Of a stretch of 64,000 bases of DNA, positions 56,448-64,000 are shown piece after piece (the stretch's first letter is position 1; each line of letters begins with the position of its first letter). Both the position numbers and the translations under genes were made by a program. The notes beneath the pieces are model-generated. The model was not told the origin of the DNA. It made no database searches and saw only the letters and a list, made by a program, of their open reading frames with translations. Origin of the DNA: Lysobacter arenosi (lineage in GTDB: Bacteria; Pseudomonadota; Gammaproteobacteria; Xanthomonadales; Xanthomonadaceae); the NCBI RefSeq assembly GCF_016613475.2, contig NZ_CP071517.1:186001-250000 (forward strand), in the 5' to 3' direction.

Positions 56448-57944
56448 TTACGCCGCCACAGCCTGCTCGGCCCGCGGCCCTTCCTTCAACGACTTCGCCA
56501 CCATCGCCACCAGCAGATCGATTTCCTCGCTGGTGATGGTGAACGTCGGGGTGAAGCGCAGCGAATTGACGCCGCCGTGGATCACGCCGATGCCGTGCTC
56601 GCGCAGCCACTCTTCGGTCGAACGCGCGCCGTAGCACTTGAACTGCGGCGCCAGCTCGCAGGAGAACAGCAGTCCGGTGCCCTGGACCTTGGTAATCAGG
56701 CCGCCGAGCTCGCCCTTGAGCTTCTCGAGCTTCTCAAGTGCCTCGACGCCGCGGGCGCGGATGTTCTCCTGCAGGGCAGGGGTCACCTGCTCCAGCACGG
56801 CGCAGGCGACATCGAGCGCGCGCGGGTTGCTGGTCATGGTGTTGCCGTACAGGCCCTTCTTGTAGAGTTCGGCCGCGCGCTTGCCGACGGCAAGCACCGA
56901 CAGCGGGTACTGGCCGGCGTTGAGCGCCTTGGAGTAGGTCTCCATGTCCGGCGGATCGAGCTGCTCGAAGCCGGGGTAGTCGATGACCGACAGCACGCCG
57001 TGCGCGCGCAGGCCGGCCTGGATCGAGTCGACCAGCAGCAGCGATCCGTGGGCGCGGGTGAGTTCGCGCGCGGCGGCGTAGAACGCCGGCGGCACGCCGC
57101 GGCCCGGGTCGCCTTCGCCCATCACCGGCTCGAGGAACATCGCCTCGATGAACCAGCCATTGGCGTCGGCGTCGGCGAAGATCTTCTTGAGCGCGTCGAC
57201 GTCATACGGCTCGACGGTCAGCAGGGTGTCCTCGCCGCGGAAGCTGGCCAGGTGCTGCATGTAGGTCTTGCGCGAGGAGTCCGAATACAGGGCCGGGCGT
57301 TCGGTGCGGCCGTGGAAGCTGCCCTTGACCACCACGCGCTTGATCGCGCGGCCGGCGTGGCGACCACCCGGGTCGGTCATCAGCTTGGTGTTGACGTCAG
57401 CGATGCGCGACGCCAGCGAGACCGACTCCGAACCGGAGTTCAGGCACAGGAACTTCTCGTACGGACAACCGCCGCGGGCAGCGCCGATGGCAGCGCGCAG
57501 CGCGCGGTCGAAGCGCAGCTGCGACAGCGACGGCGTCATGATGTTGGCCATCGCCTGCGGCTTGGCCATCGCCGCGATCACCGACTTGGGCGCGTGGCCG
57601 AAACCGAGCATGCCGTAGCCGCCGGAGTCGTGCAGGACGGCGCCCTTGAGCGTGACCACCCACGGCCCGCGCGCGGCCAGGGCGACGTACGGATTGACCG
57701 CGTCGTCCGCGTAGAAATTGATGTAGCCGGCCAGTACGGCCTGGATCTGCGCTTCCTCGTCGAGGTCGAGCAGCTCGGCGAAGTCACCCTTCAGGCGCTG
57801 GTACTCCTGGTCGGCGGCTTCGATCGCTTCGATCAGCTCGGCGTGGCTGGCGGCGAAGCGGGTGATCGTGGCGTCGTCCAGGCCCTGGGTGCGACGAAGG
57901 CCCTTGTGGGCGCGCAAGGGGGCGAGGCGGTCGAGGACGGCCAT
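56448..57944 (-). CDS. Class III PLP-dependent aminotransferase
   Basis: A 498-residue enzyme, start at MAVLDRLAPL behind AGGAGA. PLP cues: FLCLNSGSESVSLASRI, EPVMGEGDPGRGVPP, LLLVDSIQAGLRAHG, and a lysine in METYSKALNAGQYPLSVLAVG that would form the Schiff base. The long N-terminal extension before the fold is unusual. It is divergent from an Lrp/AsnC-type regulator (118 bases between starts), which probably controls it. The substrate, perhaps an amino acid, is not known. Confidence 0.88.
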   Translation of the reverse strand: MAVLDRLAPLRAHKGLRRTQGLDDATITRFAASHAELIEAIEAADQEYQRLKGDFAELLDLDEEAQIQAVLAGYINFYADDAVNPYVALAARGPWVVTLKGAVLHDSGGYGMLGFGHAPKSVIAAMAKPQAMANIMTPSLSQLRFDRALRAAIGAARGGCPYEKFLCLNSGSESVSLASRIADVNTKLMTDPGGRHAGRAIKRVVVKGSFHGRTERPALYSDSSRKTYMQHLASFRGEDTLLTVEPYDVDALKKIFADADANGWFIEAMFLEPVMGEGDPGRGVPPAFYAAARELTRAHGSLLLVDSIQAGLRAHGVLSVIDYPGFEQLDPPDMETYSKALNAGQYPLSVLAVGKRAAELYKKGLYGNTMTSNPRALDVACAVLEQVTPALQENIRARGVEALEKLEKLKGELGGLITKVQGTGLLFSCELAPQFKCYGARSTEEWLREHGIGVIHGGVNSLRFTPTFTITSEEIDLLVAMVAKSLKEGPRAEQAVAA

Positions 57945-57986
57945 GGTCTTTCTCCTGTCGGTACGCAATCTCCCTATTATCTGGAA

Positions 57987-58023
57987 TAATTCGTCGGTAG
58001 ACAGTGCTGATTTGTACGAATTA
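57987..58023. promoter_or_regulatory. Inverted repeat between aminotransferase and Lrp-type regulator
   Basis: TAATTCGT (57987-57994) and ACGAATTA (58016-58023) form a perfect eight-base inverted repeat 21 bases apart, in the AT-richest part of the divergent promoter region. Spacing of about two helical turns suits a dimeric Lrp/AsnC protein. Confidence 0.5.
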
Positions 58024-58062
58024 CTGGACATTATCGTCGATCCGACGAACAATCTGGGCGAC

Positions 58063-58494
58063 ATGAAGATTACCGACGCCGACCAGCAGCTGCTCTCGGT
58101 CCTGCGCGAGAACGCGCGGGCCTCCACGGCCGACATTGCCCGCCGCCTGAAGCTGTCGCGGACCACCGTCCACAGTCGCATCGAGCGGCTGGAACGGCAG
58201 GGCGTGATCGACGGCTACACCGTCCGCGTCCACGACGAGGCCGAGCGCGGCCATATCCGCGCCCACATCATGGTGACCGTGCTGCCCAAGCAGATGGCCT
58301 CGGTGGTGACGGTCCTGCACGGGATGCCGGAGGTGCGCGCCCTGCATTCGGTCAGCGGGCCGTTCGACCTGATAGCGCTGGGCGTGGTGCCGACGGTGGA
58401 GGCGATGGACGAGCTGACCGACCGGATCGGCGCCATCGACGGGGTCGAGCGGACCACCTCGGCGATCATCCTGTCGGCCAAGTTCGAGCGGTAA
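58063..58494 (+). CDS. Lrp/AsnC-family transcriptional regulator
   Basis: A 143-residue regulator starting MKITDADQQLLSVLREN. The N-terminal HTH is TADIARRLKLSRTTVHSRIERL. The C-terminal RAM domain (IMVTVLPKQMASVVTVL, VRALHSVSGPFDLIALGVVP) binds amino acids. Divergent from the class III aminotransferase, whose gene it probably regulates. Confidence 0.92.
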   Translation: MKITDADQQLLSVLRENARASTADIARRLKLSRTTVHSRIERLERQGVIDGYTVRVHDEAERGHIRAHIMVTVLPKQMASVVTVLHGMPEVRALHSVSGPFDLIALGVVPTVEAMDELTDRIGAIDGVERTTSAIILSAKFER

Positions 58495-58540
58495 GGCCCC
58501 TGTAACCGGCCCGGCTCGCAACAGGCGCCGGGGTCTTACA

Positions 58541-60762
<2,222 letters not shown>

Positions 60763-60885
60763 GCAAGGGCAGGGCCCCCGATTCCGTCCCATCGGGGCTG
60801 CCGCAGGCGGCCCGGGGGAGGGCGCGGGGCAGGACCCCGCCCCGTGGCATAATCCCCCGCTATTTTTCGATCCAGGACAATCGTC

Positions 60886-61227
60886 ATGAACCTGCTTGAT
60901 CTCGTGGTATCCCCCGCCTATGCCCAGGCGGCCGCTCCGGCCGGCGGTGGCGGTTTCGGCATGTCGCTGCTGTTCCCGATCCTGCTGATCGGCGTCATGT
61001 ACTTCCTGATGATCCGTCCGCAGATGAAGCGCCAGAAGGAGCATCGCGCGATGCTCGAGAAGCTCGCCAAGGGCGACGAAGTCCTCACCAACGGCGGCAT
61101 TGCCGGCACCGTGAGCGACATCGGCGAGAACTTCATCACCGTGGAGATCGCCGACAACGTGCGCATCCGCGTGCAGAAGGGCGCCATCGCCAACGTGCTG
61201 CCGAAGGGCACCTTGAAGTCGGCGTAA
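60886..61227 (+). CDS. yajC: Sec translocon accessory protein YajC
   Basis: A 113-residue single-pass membrane protein. The helix is MSLLFPILLIGVMYFLMIRPQ and the conserved cytoplasmic KGDEVLTNGGIAGTVSDIG follows. Part of the SecDF-YajC complex that helps preprotein export. Confidence 0.96.
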   Translation: MNLLDLVVSPAYAQAAAPAGGGGFGMSLLFPILLIGVMYFLMIRPQMKRQKEHRAMLEKLAKGDEVLTNGGIAGTVSDIGENFITVEIADNVRIRVQKGAIANVLPKGTLKSA

Positions 61228-61285
61228 GCCGTCTCCAGAAGAATTTGACATACGGCGGCCGGGGTGGCCGCCGCAGGGGCCCTAG

Positions 61286-63151
61286 ATGCTGACTTACGCG
61301 CGCTGGAAATACTTCGTCATCCTGATCGTTCTGCTGCTCAGCGCTCTGTATGCGTTGCCGAACATCTATCCGCAGGATCCCTCCGTGCAGGTCACGGCCA
61401 GCCGCGGCGCCAAGATCGATCCGGCGCTGAGTGCACAGGTCAGCACCATGCTCAAGCAAGGCGGGGTTTCGCCCAAGTCGGTCGAACTCGACAACGGCAA
61501 CCTGCTGGTGCGCCTGAACAACCCTGACCAGCAGATCAAGGCCAACGACGTCCTGCGCGAGAAGCTCGGCAGCAACTACGTGGTTGCGCTGAACCTCGCC
61601 TCGACGGTGCCGAACTGGCTCGAGAAGATCGGCGCCAAGCCCATGCTGCTGGGCCTGGACCTCCAGGGCGGCGTGCACTTCCTGATGCAGGTCGACCAGA
61701 AGGCCGCCCTCGACAAGCGCATGGACGCCACCGCCGAAGACGTGCGCGTGAGCCTGCGCGACGGTCGCGTCCGCTACGAGTCGGTCGAGCGTCGCGGCGC
61801 CAACTCCATCGTTGCCACCCTGGCCAGCCCCGCCGATGCCGAGAAGGCACGCGTGGAGATCGCCAAGAGCCAGCCGAACCTGCTGCTCGACGTGCAGGGC
61901 AACACCCTGACCGTGCAGATCTCGGAAGCGGAGATGCAGCGCATGGCGGTGGAGGCGATCGAACAGAACGTCGGCACGCTGCGCAACCGCATCAACGCGC
62001 TGGGCGTGTCCGAGCCGATCATCCAGCGCCAGGGCAGCGACCGTATCGTCGTCCAGCTGCCGGGCGTGCAGGACACCGCGCAGGCCAAGCGCATCCTCGG
62101 CGCCACCGCCACGCTCGAGTACCGCGGCGTGGTCGAGGGCAATCCGTATGACGCCGTCTCCACCGGCACCGTGCCGGCCGGCGCGCGCGTGTACTACCGC
62201 CGCGAGCTCGGCCCGGACGGCAAGCCGATGCCGGTGCTGCTCAACAAGCGCGTGATCGCCTCGGGCGACCAGCTGGTCGGCGCGACCTCGATGATGGACC
62301 CGCAGACCGGCACCCCGGCGGTCTCGGTGCGCCTGAACGGCGTCGGCGGCCAGCGCATGTTCGACTACACCACCGAGCACGTCGGCAAGCCGATGGCCGT
62401 GGTCTACATCGAGCGCATCCCCGAGGTGCGCATGGTCGACGGCAAGGAAGTGCGCACGACCAAGATCAATGAAGAAGTGATCTCGGTGGCCAACATCAAC
62501 GGCGTGTTCGGCAAGGAGTTCCAGACCACCGGCCTGGACAGCTCCAAGGAAGCCGCCGACCTGGCCCTGCTGCTGCGTTCGGGTTCGCTGGCTGCGCCGA
62601 TGGACTTCATCGAAGAGCGCATCGTCGGCCCGAGCCTGGGCCGCGAGAACATCGAGCGCGGCCTGACCGCGGTCATGTACTCGTTCGCCTTCGCCCTGGT
62701 CTTCTTCCTGTTCTACTACCGCGTGTTCGGCATCATCACCTGCCTGGCGCTGCTGCTGAACATGCTGATGCTGATCGCGGTGATGTCGCTCTTCAACGCC
62801 ACGCTGACCCTGCCTGGCCTGGCCGGTATCGCGTTGACGGTGGGCATGTCGGTCGACGCCAACGTGCTGATCAACGAGCGCATACGCGAGGAGCTCAGGT
62901 TGGGGCTGCCTCCGCAGACCGCCATCGCCGAAGGCTACGAGCGCGCATCGGGCACCATCGCCGACGCCAACCTCACCGCCATCCTCGCCGGTGTCGCCCT
63001 GTTCGCGTTCGGCACCGGTCCGGTCAAGGGCTTCGCCGTGTCGTTGATCGTGGGTATCGCGACCTCGATGTACACCGCGGTGGGCGTCTCGCGAGCCATT
63101 GCCACCCTGATCTACGGCGGTCGCCGCAAGATCAAGACGATCTGGATCTGA
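61286..63151 (+). CDS. secD: Protein translocase subunit SecD
   Basis: A 621-residue proton-driven export motor subunit. First helix YFVILIVLLLSALYALP, then P1 periplasmic head with GLDLQGGVHFLMQVD. Six helices total; C-terminal signature GMSVDANVLINERIREE. Length normal. It lies 58 bases after yajC. Confidence 0.97.
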   Translation: MLTYARWKYFVILIVLLLSALYALPNIYPQDPSVQVTASRGAKIDPALSAQVSTMLKQGGVSPKSVELDNGNLLVRLNNPDQQIKANDVLREKLGSNYVVALNLASTVPNWLEKIGAKPMLLGLDLQGGVHFLMQVDQKAALDKRMDATAEDVRVSLRDGRVRYESVERRGANSIVATLASPADAEKARVEIAKSQPNLLLDVQGNTLTVQISEAEMQRMAVEAIEQNVGTLRNRINALGVSEPIIQRQGSDRIVVQLPGVQDTAQAKRILGATATLEYRGVVEGNPYDAVSTGTVPAGARVYYRRELGPDGKPMPVLLNKRVIASGDQLVGATSMMDPQTGTPAVSVRLNGVGGQRMFDYTTEHVGKPMAVVYIERIPEVRMVDGKEVRTTKINEEVISVANINGVFGKEFQTTGLDSSKEAADLALLLRSGSLAAPMDFIEERIVGPSLGRENIERGLTAVMYSFAFALVFFLFYYRVFGIITCLALLLNMLMLIAVMSLFNATLTLPGLAGIALTVGMSVDANVLINERIREELRLGLPPQTAIAEGYERASGTIADANLTAILAGVALFAFGTGPVKGFAVSLIVGIATSMYTAVGVSRAIATLIYGGRRKIKTIWI

Positions 63152-63167
63152 CGGGAAGATCACGCAA

Positions 63168-64000
63168 ATGAAACCGTTCAACGTCTTCCCTTACGACAGC
63201 AACATCAACTTCATCCGCCTGCGCTGGTTGTCGCTGGGCATTGCCCTGGCGATGCTGCTGGTCGCCGTCGGCGGCATGTTCGTCAAGGGCTTCAACTTCG
63301 CCCTCGACTTCACCGGCGGCGCCGTCACCGAGATGCGCTTCGAGAAGCCCGTCGACGTCGATGACGTCCGCGAGCGCCTCGACCGTGCCGGCTACGAAGG
63401 TGCCCAGGTGCAGTCCTTCGGCAGCGGCAACGATCTGCTGATCCGCCTGCAGCCCAAGCAGGCCGCGGCCGGTGCCGAGGACAAGGGCAACACGACCGCC
63501 AGCGACGTGCAGAACGCGCTGGCCTTCGAGGGCAACCCCGGCAAGGTGCTGCGCAGCGAGGTGGTCGGTCCGCAGGTCGGCAAGGACCTGGCGATCAACG
63601 GTCTGTGGGCGCTGATCTTCGTGGTCGTCGGCTTCCTGATCTACATCTCGTTCCGCTTCGAGAAGAAGTTCGCGATCGCGGCCGTGCTGACCACGCTGCA
63701 CGACGTGGTGGTCGTGACCGGCTGGTTCGCGCTCAGTGGCCACGAGTTCGACCTGACGGTGCTCGCCGGCGTGCTGTCGGTGATGGGCTTCTCTATCAAC
63801 GACACGATCGTGGTGTTCGACCGCGTCCGCGAGAACTTCCGTTCGATGCGCGCTTCGCCGGAGGAGATCCTCAACAAGTCGATCAACCAGACGCTGTCGC
63901 GTACGGTGATCACGTCGTTCGTGGCGTTCCTGACGGTGTTTGCGCTGTACCTGTACGGTGGCGGTTCGCTGGAAGGCATGGCCGAGTCGCAGATGATCGG
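63168..64000 (+). CDS. secF: Protein translocase subunit SecF (cut by window edge)
   Basis: The first 277 residues of SecF. First helix SLGIALAMLLVAVGGMFV, the FALDFTGGAVTEM head motif, then HDVVVVTGWFAL and MGFSINDTIVVFDRVREN. Starts 16 bases after secD. The C-terminal end is beyond the window. Confidence 0.95.
   Translation, partial: MKPFNVFPYDSNINFIRLRWLSLGIALAMLLVAVGGMFVKGFNFALDFTGGAVTEMRFEKPVDVDDVRERLDRAGYEGAQVQSFGSGNDLLIRLQPKQAAAGAEDKGNTTASDVQNALAFEGNPGKVLRSEVVGPQVGKDLAINGLWALIFVVVGFLIYISFRFEKKFAIAAVLTTLHDVVVVTGWFALSGHEFDLTVLAGVLSVMGFSINDTIVVFDRVRENFRSMRASPEEILNKSINQTLSRTVITSFVAFLTVFALYLYGGGSLEGMAESQMI

Noticed and set aside
61136..63181. 681-residue open frame antisense to secD
   Set aside because: SecD is complete with its signature motifs; the antisense product is non-protein-like.

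Overview
The window looks like chromosome from a high-GC gammaproteobacterium of the Xanthomonadaceae, most likely a Lysobacter-type genome. This rests on recognition, not on a search. The DXS protein starts like Xanthomonas DXS, the queA-tgt-yajC-secD-secF order is intact, an Ax21-family outer-membrane gene is present, and the REP-like inverted repeats are of a kind common in this family.

Layout. 1-19.4 kb is mostly housekeeping and envelope genes: a subtilisin-like protease cut by the left edge, a TraB/GumN protein, a HAD phosphatase, dxs, an HNH nuclease, an acyl-CoA dehydrogenase, a BamA/TamA-like barrel, a two-gene helicase/exonuclease operon resembling Bacillus MrfAB (YprAB), a KptA RNA 2'-phosphotransferase, a diheme cytochrome c and an LpxR-type lipid A deacylase. 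19.4-27.1 kb holds small-molecule and stress genes: a VOC protein, a GlxA-type regulator, a nitrilase-amidase pair, an EF-hand protein with EGKCG repeats, an SDR and a three-gene operon ending in a cytochrome P460 family protein. 27.2-40.5 kb is an accessory region of short, isolated or broken genes: an SdpR/SdpI-like pair with a palindromic operator, an Ax21-like gene, an excisionase-like HTH protein, an integrase remnant overlapping a HEPN-like gene, a phytochelatin synthase homologue, a broken sensor kinase, a hemerythrin, a broken cation:proton antiporter and a lone receiver. It ends at a tRNA-Phe whose 3' end faces it. 40.7-64 kb returns to core genes: yggX, mutY, an AsmA-like gene, ftsY, rsmD, coaD, a YfhL ferredoxin, ggt, a metallo-beta-lactamase, a TMEM43-like protein, upp, a methyltransferase, a TonB receptor divergent from a beta-propeller phytase, an aminotransferase divergent from an Lrp/AsnC regulator, then queA-tgt-yajC-secD-secF (secF cut by the right edge).

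Five genes carry apparent frameshifts, one of them two. Most lie at or beside short homopolymers (C7, C9, doubled G). They are either assembly errors or real decay; read depth would decide. The signals most worth following are the MrfAB-like repair operon, the orphan EGKCG/EF-hand protein, the apparently leaderless autorepressor promoter with an 18-bp palindrome, and the HEPN-like gene fused by ATGA overlap to an integrase remnant.
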